Shown in pieces: positions 53,935-64,000 of a DNA stretch of 64,000 bases. Source of the stretch: Tubiluchus corallicola (lineage: Eukaryota; Priapulida; Priapulimorpha; Priapulimorphida; Tubiluchidae). The translations under genes and the position numbers were made by a program. The notes beneath the pieces are model-generated. The model was not told where the DNA came from. It saw only the letters and a list, made by a program, of their open reading frames with translations, and did no database searches. The first letter of the stretch is position 1. Every line of letters starts with the position of its first letter. The stretch is from NCBI GenBank assembly GCA_030141605.1, contig JAQGDQ010000735.1, forward strand, positions 41,196 to 105,195, read 5' to 3'.

Positions 53935-54690
53935 TTACCAGTAAGCTAATAAAGCTGTAGCCTAGGGCGCCACATTTCGAGGGGCACCAGGTTTTTAAAG
54001 GCCCGATTTTAAAATTCTTAATCTCCTAGGAAAATGTGAATCCTTTCAAATGTGTATACGTCTATATCCTTTCAAATTCATAATTATAAAGTCTTTAATT
54101 TATATCATACCACAAGCACTTATTATGCTCGCTTGTAATTGATCGTCACAAAAATAAAAAGTAATGTGATTACATAAAAAATACTACACCACAAACAATT
54201 GCTCAGGCTGCTTAGGTATAAGCGCTATACAAATATGAGTAATTTTTTTAACAATAACAACGTTCGCGGTTGTGGAAGTTTTAGGTACTAATGCTGCTAA
54301 TTATGCACCACAAGCATTACGACCGTTTGGGTCCCCAAGACTAATGAAATCAGGGGGCCCCTTCAGACGGAACCACACTCTAATTTGTTCGCACTCGTCT
54401 CAACTATTTTTACTTGAGGTATATTTTAAGAACAATTGCATGGTTGGGGGCCCATATTTCAAATAAAAGTATTCAGAGTGGCTTTTATCTCAAATAAAGG
54501 GCATCACACAAGGGCCTGTTGTCTCAGATAAAAGGCCTCAAACTGAAATCCTTTATCTCAAATAAGGAGCCACTTTAAAATTGAATTTTCCGACTTCCTA
54601 GCCTTTGTTTTTAAAGTCAGCCGTAATATGGGTCCCCAAGTCTGACTGGCCCTAGGCTGTAGCCTATACTAGCCTATAAGGTAACCCAGC
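53935..54690. repeat. old interspersed repeat fragments
   Basis: Several phrases typical of degraded transposon ends occur close together: GTAGCCTAGGGCGCCA (near 53959), GGGTCCCCAAGACTAATG and a related GGGTCCCCAAGTCTGACT (54331 and 54630), and GCCCTAGGCTGTAGCC (near 54650). ATCTCAAATAAAGG-like units recur at about 54488, 54524 and 54556. The two GGGTCCCCAAG segments suggest nested or duplicated pieces. A 64-codon frame inside is not supported as a gene. Confidence 0.5.
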
Positions 54691-56749
54691 CCTGACCACA
54701 AGTAATTGTACATTGCCATTTCTTATATAAAAACAACCATAAATCCGTAATGGAGATGCTTGGGACTGAACTACCAGCCTGGGGCATTGTAATGTCTTTA
54801 GACACCCCTGGATTTAGCCTGACATTGTCATAAAAATTAAAAAGAGATTGAAAGTTCTCTATTGTGATTATCTGTAACTCCTCGTGTTTCTTCGTAGGGT
54901 CGCTGGGCTTTCAACATGAGTTTAGAAATTAATTATTAACAATTATCTGCAGTCACTATGTTTATTGTTAATCGAATGATTGCTTTGCTTTCTGTAGACC
55001 TATAATTGCAAAAAGCAGTAATTTCACCATTACGTAAGACACTACTCATGTGAAGAATATTTTGCCTTAATTCGAACTTCCCTAAATGCGAATTACGGAG
55101 TTGCAAATTTTTGTGGCTAAGTCGCAGCATATCTCAATTGGTGACAAATCTTTTAAGGACCCGTGTAAACTCCACTAACACGTCCATTGTACACTCATTG
55201 TTGTCAAAGCATACAATCGTTTGCGCCGGTTTATTTCGATTCCGGTTTGTTTCTTTTCACTTTTCCAAGGCTTTTGTTAAATTTCTCAACATTCTAGAAA
55301 ACAGTCAGTCACTCGATACAGCTGATTTAGCCCGGATTACCAAATTCTATTGCTGTTAAGAATTGCTTCAGTTAGTCAATCGTTTGTACACATTGTTCTT
55401 CAGCATTGATATTCTGGCCGCAGCGTCTGCTCTCTAAATTTTACAAAAAACCTGACCATGCTGAAATAATGTATTCATAGCCGCGAGCTTTTCAAAATCT
55501 ATTTAAATCGCAATTTTTGCCGCATTTGTGCTAATTTGTGCGCGCAGCCGTGCAGGTAGCAAAGGGTTGAGTTAATGAAATTCCACGCTGGCCGACTGCA
55601 AGTAGTATGACCCAAAGGCGGGATAAACGGGCGTACCTTTTAGGGCTAGGCGGCTGGTACATATTTTACTGTAGCTTAATAGTGCTACTACTCTACTAAC
55701 CTGTAAAGTTGTTGTATGCAGAGTTTATACGTAGGGAAAAAAGAAAAACACAAAAATAAAGACATGCCAAATAGAAAAAAAATGTCTGGAAGTTTTAACT
55801 AGGTTAATGCTAAAATATGTAAATTAGTTTAACTCGTGACACCATCTTGACAATCATTTGAGGTTCTTGGTGTCGTGCAGTTACCTATTTGCCCGTTGGC
55901 GTCGCCTATGTCCAGGAAATTTTGTAATGCGACTTCTTCCCTAAATACTAATTTCGATATTTAGACCGAAAATTATGCCTGTTTCATAACACAATTTAAT
56001 TTTTTCCTTTCCAGAGTGGAAGAAAAGAGACATAAAGAATTTATTTATCCAACTACTATAATTAACTAATCAGCTGATTCTTATAAGTAATTTAGTATTC
56101 AGAATTTGTGCAAAAAGTCTTCGAATTTTCGTCCGAGAATTTCGTATTAAGCCATTTAATAATTTTGCTATAGTAAACTGGCTTGATTTTATAATTCATA
56201 ACATCGGCCATGATAAATTCTGAAAGAATTGTTCTCTTTTGGCAAATCAATTGCAAAATGGTGAATCCTTGGTAGAGCGTCTGGCTGGCGCCGTTTGTGC
56301 CTCATCGCATGTAGATTAATTAATATTTCAACACTACACACTTTTGTAATAAGGTAATTAAAATCTGGTGGTTTCCATGGAAAAGCTGATCGAGGTTTGG
56401 TAAGATACGAGAAGCCATCAATCATTAAAAATTCAGCTCAAATTAAGCATGATTTTCGTAACTCTAAAAAATCTAGGCATGAATTTGTGAATCCTTTTTA
56501 TTGGTGATAATGTAATTCTATTTTTGTTACTAGTTATTATCGTGTTTTAATTTTGCTTTTCATTGTTAATATTACATCATCGCTTTTATTGACTTTTACT
56601 TATATTAATGCTTCTCTGTTATTAAGAACAGGAAGATTATTTAAAAGTAAAACAGTATGTAAAAACTGATTAACAAGATATTTTTCAAAACTACACAGCG
56701 AAAAGAAGAGCAAAATATTATTTAAAATTTGCTTATACGTTTGGATATA
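54691..56749. other. intergenic, AT-rich
   Basis: No supported gene. A GC-richer patch at 55530-55650 contains AAAGGGTTGAGTTAA, a variant of the motif recurring elsewhere. Confidence 0.45.
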
Positions 56750-56899
56750 GTTTACAATTCCCCAAACAATTTAAAAAGTATAACATGCCCTAACTCTAAC
56801 TCCAGCCCTAACCCTAACTCTAATCCCGACTAACCCTAACCCAACCCTAATCCTAATCCGCTTTAAGAACTAATTTCTTGTGTGTAGGGAATTGTAAAC
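56750..56899. mobile_element. short inverted-repeat element with telomere-like interior, copy 2
   Basis: GTTTACAATTCCC at the left end and GGGAATTGTAAAC (56887-56899) at the right are exact inverses. The interior has degenerate CCCTAA/CTCTAA repeats and a tail (CTAATCCGCTTTAAGAACTA..) that matches copy 1 at 26230-26250. Length about 150 bp. It has extra sequence (AAACAATTTAAAAAGTATAA) after the left repeat that copy 1 lacks. Confidence 0.75.
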
Positions 56900-58077
56900 T
56901 TTAGCAAAAATTCTTATAAAATCCTTTATAGCTCTTTTTAATAAATTTGAATACGCATCTGTATGCAGGATTTCATACACAACATGTTGTTACTTATTGT
57001 TAATATGCTTATTTGTTATTAAACCAAGGCATTTTATTATCCAGTAATAAAAACTAATCCTATCGCAATTTGAACTTGAACTCCTTACAACCATAAATAT
57101 ACCATGAAGGAATGATCATCTCAGTCAAAGATGCCTCGAAGGTGTGCAAATTTATTTCGCTGTCACGTTATATTGAATATTTGTAAGTCAAATTAACAAG
57201 CAAAAATGGAAAACAAGACAACCATTAAATTTTACTGGAGTTTTTTTGTGTGTAATGGAGACAAATTTACGGGCACGAAATTCTTGAATAACATAGCATG
57301 TTGCTAAATACGTGCAGAAACTACATAACTGAAGGAGTCAAACGGAAGTTGCACACATCGTGAAAAAGGACAAAATGTAACCAAGTGCACCAACTACAGC
57401 AATTATATTGTACTAATTGACATTATCTCAATGGCATGATCACAATTAATGGTGTTACAAAGCTAATATACCATGATCACATGATTAGCGATAATTGTAA
57501 AGGTGATGTTGATATTTTAAATCAATTGCGCCTGTTTTATATTAGATCTAACATTCTTTGCTGAAATTTTAGTTTTTGCTCTATTGATGTCAATCGTGTT
57601 ATGTTCAAACCTTGTTATACATCTTTTTACTGTTCTAACCTCTGGATCACTTTTAATATTGGTACTATTAGAAAATTAAAAGTTGCCTACTATTTTGTAT
57701 TGACGAAAGTTTTTACTTACTGAGAGGCAAAACGATATCTGGAATATGTGCAGAGAATTTCTGCAATCATTTTAAATACAAAAAAATACTTTTAGCTTTC
57801 GATAGAGGGGGTTTTAAATTCAAACAATGAAGTAATACGCAGTTTTGTTCTTAATACTGATGTTATTTAAAGTTCGAAAATATTTGCCCATTGAGAATAT
57901 ACAGTTAATAACCTTTTTTTAAATATTGAGCTTACTAATCAGCTGTTCCTTGTGTAATCATTGATTTTATTTGTCGTGTAGTAATATTTTTAAATAGTGA
58001 ATTTTAATTTAGTTTTATTTACTGTTTTATGAAACTTGACATGTACCGAATAAACGTGAAGTAAAATAAATAAAACC
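56900..58077. other. intergenic, AT-rich
   Basis: No gene or repeat recognised up to the start of the large repeat complex. Confidence 0.45.
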
Positions 58078-58117
58078 ACAATAAATAAATTTTATGGAAC
58101 GAATTTTGGACTATTTT

Positions 58118-58612
58118 GACCACTTGGGAATGCGATGGCTAGTGGTTTAAGGCGTCTGCAGTGTAAGCAGAAGGTCTCGGGTTCAAATCCAGACTACATT
58201 TTTTTTAATTTGATGTTAAGACGTATTATATAGCCTAGGTAGTAGAATCCAGAGTGCTTCGTCATCTCACTGAGCTGAATCTTCACAAGCCGCTCTTCCT
58301 ATCCTTCATGGAACTTCTTTTATCCATCACTTCTATCCTTGTTTTGCACAACCAACTTTTTTTCTTTTTAAATTGCCCAAAACCGTCGTTTTTTGTTTTT
58401 TCAATTATTATTTGAATGTGTTTATCTACCGTGTTAGCACCTAGCAAATTTTACTTCTGGTTCTTCCCATTTATTATATGCATGCTGTCAAAAAAGCCTA
58501 TCATATCAAAATTAAATCAATATTTTTATCAATTGTCTATTTTTCTCATTGTTTCTATATATTGTATTTGTATTTGCAGTTCCAAATAAATTAATAAATT
58601 GAATTGATCGGA
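58118..58612 (+). mobile_element. tRNA-derived SINE-like element inside F1
   Basis: The tRNA-like head at about 58127-58197 has the A-box-like TGGCTAGTGG (58136-58145), a stem TCTGC/GCAGA, and the B-box GGTTCAAATCC (58180-58190). An unrelated body and the tail CCAAATAAATTAATAAATTG (near 58582) follow. The D-arm looks Ser/Leu-like. The loop lacks the invariant U33, and the acceptor stem does not pair, so it is not a functional tRNA. Confidence 0.65.
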
Positions 58613-59221
58613 TTGTTATTTAAAGTTTATAGAATAGACCTAAATTCGAACTTGGCGAATATAATAGTGTCAATATATTGGAAAAAATAGCTCTGCTCTA
58701 AAAAATTGCAAGAAAACGTTTTTTGGTGTTTTTTTTGTAGTATTTAATGCAGGAATAACATATCAAAATTAAGCCGAAATTTGAGCATTACAAAGGGCAT
58801 AATTATGACGTCAAAAAGATGGCCGTAATTTGACCAAAATGAATGGATAATAGAACGAGCAAAAGTCCAAGACTCTAACACTTGTGCAACAGATCTTCGT
58901 GTAGAGTCTCACACTATGCCACTCATGCTGTGGGCGCCTCACCTGAACTTCAGGTATATGGATATATACCGGGATTTACACACCGTAGTAGTATTTCAGC
59001 GTAGCTTTTATTGTAGTATTTTACTATAGTGTGATGTAATGTTTTTTATGTTTTTATATGGATTTTTGTGCCGAAATAAATTAATCTAAATCATGATTAC
59101 AAGATAAATTGAACGGGTCAATTACAGACTTTAAAACCTGTAACGACAGATCCTAACTTTATCTAATTTAACCAGAGTGAGGCTTTCTGAGAATGTAAGT
59201 GGATTTTGTAAAAATTATCAT

Positions 59222-59425
59222 CAACTTTTTGTTTGGCTCTTTTAATTGAAAATTTTAAGTGATAATTGGCTTCATGAAAAAAATATAGAGTCAGAAACGC
59301 ACTAGATTCCTTTTCAAAAGAGACAACTTTTTGTTTGGCCCTTTTAATTGAAAATTTTAAGTGATAATTGGCTTCATGAAAAAATGGAGAGTCAGAAACG
59401 CACTGTTTTTTGGGTTTTTTGTTTG
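59222..59425 (+). repeat. 102-bp tandem repeat in F1, about two units then disrupted
   Basis: Units begin CAACTTTTTGTTTGGC at 59222 and 59324, exactly 102 bp apart. The second unit runs into a T-rich GTTTGGTTTTTT tract near 59405-59450, where the corresponding part of F2 has another intact unit. A minus-strand open frame (59163-59501) merely reads the repeat. Confidence 0.9.
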
Positions 59426-60060
59426 GTTTTTTTGTTTTTTTGTTTGGTTCGAAAAAATGGAGAGTCACAAACACACTTGATTGCTTTTCAAAAGAGAACA
59501 ACTTTTTTTAGCTAAACAATTCTTTTAGAAATACTTCACTTTTGAGATGTGCGAGCTTTCATAAAATTGGAAAAATTCAACGCGTTTTGGAGGGACCACA
59601 CCACAAGATGATACTTAGATGTACCAAAGTATTAAGGGAAGTAGTGGATGTATAGTGTCGTATCAACATAGCTTTCGTTTTTATTCTTATAAAATTAATT
59701 GAATTTGCTTTGAAGAAATTATTGTAAAGCACATGTATTGGCTTATACAACGCTGCATCTTTTCATTAATTCCAAATCTAATTGTAAAGTCCAGCAGCGG
59801 TGACATAGCATTTTTAAATCTACTGATAAATTAAGGCATGTGGAAGTATTGCTATGGGCATTCAAGCCTAGCTGATTTTATCTAGTTAAAGTACTGGACA
59901 TGAGAGCATAGACCTCGTCCTATGACTGTTCGTTCAACTTAGATTCACACCCATTTCTAGGAAGCTTAAAGTCATCTATAAAGTTGCGTAATCATCACAC
60001 TCAGCAGCAGGGTTGCCAGCTTTACAAACTCTCTCGTAACTCGGACATAAATCTCTGAGA

Positions 60061-61499
60061 ATTTGCCTAAAAATGTCATCTTCTATATACTATAAACTGA
60101 AGCACTTTAATGCGACTCACAAATTTTATTTCTTCCACGTACATCACTACTCAATTTTATAATAAAAATCAGCACTAGAATGCTGTAAAAGGCAGCATTA
60201 TTTTGATACTGCAGAACATCATACGATCCAGGTCCGACTTCGCTCCAAGCCATCGGGTGACCTAAAAATAGATTAAATTTATCAGAAAAAAAATTTATAC
60301 CAGTCTAGCGAAATAAAAATGTATGCCATCACAATTCGACCAATATTTATTTCAAGCAACTATTTACCTTTCCCTAACTAATCTTTTACAAACAGTGAAG
60401 ACCAAAATAGATAAAAAATTTGTTTCATCACATTTTACAGGAAAAGCAATTACACATGAACAGCTGCAAAAATAATAGCTTAGCGCCATTTTTTATAAAT
60501 CATTTGCAAAGTTTTATAAATAATCACTGATTTTCACTCAGTAATTAAAAATTCAAAATTTCTACTTGTCACTACAAGAATTATAGGTCTACATACGCCT
60601 ATATGCATAGGCGGTTAGTTAAAACACGTAGCTAATGTGGTGTAGGCCTTCTTTTGTTGACTTTCTACTAATTAAAATGAGTAATATTTTCAGAAATGGC
60701 TGGTGCGGATTGCATTTCGAAATATCTTCGCCAGATAGCACGATTCACTAGCGATCGACGACGATAAGAACGAGACTGACGGCAACGATGACGATGTCGA
60801 TGATGAAGAAAAATATACTGCTGCAATATGTTGCTGATTATTAACTAATGTAACAGACAGAAGTGGCAAATTTGTAAACAACTTATAGGACTTTCGTGTG
60901 TCCTCGTCAAAGATCATTAACTAACCGACCAGCCACACAATAAATTTAAAATTAAAAAAACAAGCAGGTAGGCATACAAATAGAAGGTTATTAGCGTAAT
61001 TACTTTTCTTTGCAAGTATTTTTCTTTACGCACTGCACAAATTTTAGTCAAACCGGGTCGTTTGGGTCACGGGTTTTGTCTGGTGAGATCCCATGATCAA
61101 GTTCCAGCAATGACCCATAGTGGACAGAAACCATAAGCCAACTTACAAACGTTACCATTAAAACAATTTAAAAGCGGAAAGGATGATAGTCGAGTATTAG
61201 GGCACCGGTCTGGTTACAAAATATTAACTTATACACCAGCGTTGGGTGCACTTCAGCATGCAACGGAGAATCCAGATCGATACCCGCGTACAATTTTTTT
61301 AAGAGTGGAGTAAAAAATACATAAACCCATGAGATCAATCATCCAGTTGCTAACCAGACACGGCGCTATTTAACTTTGGTAGACCCACACCGTGTTCACT
61401 CACCTAGTCCCTCCAAATTTATGCAAATCCAAAGTTTCGTCGAAGTTAAACGCTAGCTTAAACAAATTTTATTAAAACGACAAAAAATGATTCACCCTA
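60061..61499. other. sequence between F1 and the inverted copy
   Basis: It is unique within the window and may be the remainder of the F unit. It includes a GAT/GAC-rich patch near 60755-60808 and a possible tRNA-like segment at 61175-61292. No protein gene supported. Confidence 0.5.
61175..61292 (+). repeat. possible second tRNA-like SINE fragment
   Basis: GATGATAGTCGAGTATTAGGG resembles a tRNA D-arm/A-box, and ATCCAGATCGATACCCGCG resembles a B-box and T-arm, but the interval is longer than in a tRNA. A following T-run could be a terminator or tail. Weak evidence. Confidence 0.3.
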
Positions 61500-62639
61500 A
61501 ATTTTTACAAAATCCACTTACATTCTCAGAAAGCCTCACTCTGGTTAAATTAGATAAAGTTAGGATCTGTCGTTACAGGTTTTAAGTCTGTAATTGACCC
61601 GTTCAATTTATCTTGTAATCATGATTTAGATTAATTTATTTCGGCACAAAAATCCGTATAAAAACATAAAAAACATTACATCACGCTATAGTAAAATACT
61701 ACAATAAAAGCTACGCTGAAATACTACTACGGTGTGTAAATCCCGGTATATATCCATATACCTGAAGTTCAGGTGAGGCGCCCACAGCATGAGTGGCATA
61801 GTGTGAGACTCTACACGAAGATCTGTTGCACAAGTGTTAGAGTCTTGGGCTTTTGCTCGTTCTATTATCCATTCATTTTGGTCAAATTACGGCCATCTTT
61901 TTGACGTCATAATTATGCCCTTTGTAATGCTCAAATTTCGGCTTAATTTTGATATGTTATTCCTGCATTAAATACTACGAAAAAAAACACCAAAAAACGT
62001 TTTCTTGCAATTTTTTAGAGCAGAGCTATTTTTTCAAATATATTGACACTATTATATTCGCCAAGTTCGAATTTAGGTCTATTCTATAAACTTTAAATAA
62101 CAATCCGATCAATTCAATTTATTAATTTATTTGGAACTGCAAATACAAATACAATATATAGAAACAATGAGAAAAATAGACAATTGATAAAAATATTGAT
62201 TTAATTTTGATATGATAGGCTTTTTTGACTGCATGCATATAATAAATGGCAAGAACCAGAAGTAAAATTTGCTAGGTGCTAACACGGTAGACAAACACAT
62301 TCAAATAATAATTGAAAAAACAAAAAACGACGGTTTTGGGCAATTTAAAAAGAAAAAAAGTTGGTTGTGCAAAACAAGGATAGAAGTGATGGATAAAAGA
62401 AGTTCCATGAAGGATAGGAAGAGCGGCTTGTGAAGATTCAGCTCAGTGAGATGACGAAGCACTCTGGATTCTACTACCTAGGCTATATAATACGTCTTAA
62501 CATCAAATTAAAAAAAATGTAGTCTGGATTTGAACCCGAGACCTTCTGCTTACACTGCAGACGCCTTAAACCACTAGCCATCGCATTCCCAAGTGGTCAA
62601 AATAGTCCAAAATTCGTTCCATAAAATTTATTTATTGTG
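61500..62639 (-). repeat. large repeat unit, inverted partial copy (R)
   Basis: Reverse complement of 58079-59216, about 1.14 kb, including the SINE (B-box complement at 62526-62536, A-box complement at 62571-62580). The left edge is sharp: homology ends at 61500/59216. At the right edge it meets F2 at a shared GTGTTTTTTTT tract, suggesting a microhomology junction. Confidence 0.92.
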
Positions 62640-62640
62640 T

Positions 62641-64000
62641 TTTTTTTCGTAGTATTTAATGCAGGAATAACATATCAAAATTAAGCCGAAATTTGAGCAT
62701 TACAAAGGGCATAATTATGACGTCAAAAAGATGGCCGTAATTTGACCAAAATGAATGGATAATAGAACGAGCAAAAGCCCAAGACTCTAACACTTGTGCA
62801 ACAGATCTTCGTGTAGAGTCTCACACTATGCCACTCATGCTGTGGGCGCCTCACCTGAACTTCAGGTATATGGATATATACCGGGATTTACACACCGTAG
62901 TAGTATTTCAGCGTAGCTTTTATTGTAGTATTTTACTATAGCGTGATGTAATGTTTTTTATGTTTTTATACGGATTTTTGTGCCGAAATAATTTAATCTA
63001 AATCATGATTACAAGATAAATTGAGCGGGTCAATTACAGACTTAGAACCTGTAACGACAGATCCTAACTTTATCTAATTTAACCAGAGTGAGGCTTTCTG
63101 AGAATGTAAGTGGATTTTGTAAAAATTATCATCAACTTTTTGTTTGGCTCTTTCAATTGAAAATTTTAAGTGATAATTGGCTTCACGAAAAAATGGAGAG
63201 TCAGAAACGCACTAGATTCCTTTTCAAAAGAGGACAACTTTTTGTTTGGCTCTTTCAATTGAAAATTTTAAGTGATAATTGGCTTCATGAAAAAATGGAG
63301 AGTCAGAAACGCACTAGATTCCTTTTCAAAAGAGGATAACTTTTTGTTTGGCTCTTTTAATTGAAATTTTTAATTGATAATTGGCTTCACGAAAAAATGG
63401 AGAGTCACAAACACACTTGATTGCTTTTCAGAAGAGAACAACTTTTTTTAGCTAAACAATTCTTTTAGAAATACTTCACTTTTGAGTTGTGCGAGTTTTC
63501 ATAAAATTGGAAAAATTCAACGCGTTTTGGAGGTACCACACCACAAGATGATACTTAGATGTACCAAAATGTTAAGGGAAGTAGTGGATGTATAGTGTCG
63601 TATCAATATAGCTTTCGTTTTTATTCTTATAAAATTAATTGAATTTGCTTTGAAGAAATTATTGTAAAGCACATGTATGGGCTTATACAACGCTGCATCT
63701 TTTCGTTAATTCCAAATCTAATTGTAAAGTCCAGCAGCGGTGACATATCATTTTTAAATCTACTGATAAATTAAGGCATGTGGAAGTATTGCTATGGGCA
63801 TTCAAGCCTAGCTGATTTTATCTAGTTAAAGTACTGGACATGAGAGCATAGACCTCGTCCTATGACTGTTCGTTCAACTTAGATTCACACCCATTTCTAG
63901 GAAGCTTAAAGTCATCTATAAAGTTGCGTAATCATCACACTCAGCAGCAGGGTTGCCAGCTTTACAAACTCTCTCGTAACTCGGACATAAATCTCTGAGA
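62641..64000 (+). repeat. large repeat unit, forward copy 2 (F2), running off the window
   Basis: Collinear with about 58728-60060, starting at the T-run before CGTAGTATTTAATGC. The offset grows from 3,912 to 3,940 bp because F2 has an additional 102-bp unit where F1 has the T-rich tract. The SINE head part (58078-58727) is missing at the start of F2. Confidence 0.92.
63133..63440 (+). repeat. 102-bp tandem repeat in F2, three units
   Basis: Units begin at about 63133, 63235 and 63337 with AACTTTTTGTTTGGCTC and carry TGATAATTGGCTTCA, AATGGAGAGTCA and CCTTTTCAAAAGAG. The third is truncated or diverged and shares its ending (CACAAACACACTTGATTGC) with F1. The plus-strand frame at 63088-63339 reads through the repeat and is not a gene. 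Confidence 0.93.

Larger units (their letters stand above)
58078..60060 (+). repeat. large repeat unit, forward copy 1 (F1)
   Basis: Positions 58079-59216 recur inverted at 61500-62638, and about 58728-60060 recurs forward at 62641-64000. Identity is very high by eye (a few mismatches per hundred bases, or fewer). It contains a tRNA-like retroposon, another retroposon-like 3' end (CCGAAATAAATTAATC near 59080) and a 102-bp tandem repeat. The right limit of the unit is unknown because the second forward copy runs off the window. Confidence 0.9.

Noticed and set aside
58127-58197. Functional tRNA gene (and its inverted copy near 62520-62590)
   Set aside because: Boxes A and B are present, but the acceptor stem does not pair, U33 is missing and a SINE-like body follows.
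59163-59501. 112-residue minus-strand ORF, and 63088-63339 on the plus strand
   Set aside because: Both read through the 102-bp tandem repeat; the protein repeats simply mirror it.

Overview
The window is animal nuclear DNA. It is AT-rich (roughly two thirds A+T by eye) and sparse in genes, with spliced exons bounded by GT..AG introns, many microsatellites, and short interspersed repeats. The one clearly recognisable gene is on the minus strand in the left 13 kb: an orthologue of castor/CASZ1, a zinc-finger transcription factor. It is found across bilaterians, so it does not fix the species. Gene density and intron sizes suggest an invertebrate with a medium-sized genome. A tunicate or other marine invertebrate is possible, but nothing here proves it.

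Left part (1-13,283, minus strand): I could join ten coding exons with consistent splice phases into one 3,444-nt reading frame of 1,148 residues. It starts at an ATG at 13,245 and leaves the window at the left edge through a probable splice donor (14-19). The protein has an N-terminal basic region, a PxDLS-type co-repressor motif, a conserved helix-like block, eight castor-type fingers, four psi-K-x-E motifs and an AT-hook. A possible non-coding first exon with a short upstream ORF, and a promoter-like island, lie at 15.76-16.01 kb.

Middle (16-45 kb): I find no convincing protein gene. It holds simple repeats (CTA, ATGA, ATT and GAT types), a tRNA-derived SINE with an (ATT)n tail, a 130-bp inverted-repeat element filled with telomere-like motifs, a probable LINE 3' end, a CpG-rich block at 34.4-34.7 kb, and scattered promoter-like islands. 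Region 45.6-46.4 kb has two short coding-looking segments among CCAAT, E-box and X-box-like motifs.

Right part (47-64 kb): a 5S rRNA-derived fragment, a long GATA array, a second telomere-like inverted-repeat element, and a repeat complex from 58.08 kb to the window end. In the complex, a unit of at least 2 kb occurs forward (58,078-60,060), its first 1.14 kb occurs inverted (61,500-62,639), and most of it occurs forward again (62,641-64,000 and beyond). It contains a tRNA-like retroposon and a 102-bp tandem repeat.

I found no operon, CRISPR array, phage or prokaryotic system. All exon boundaries are read by eye from splice signals, reading frame and family knowledge, without alignment or RNA evidence.
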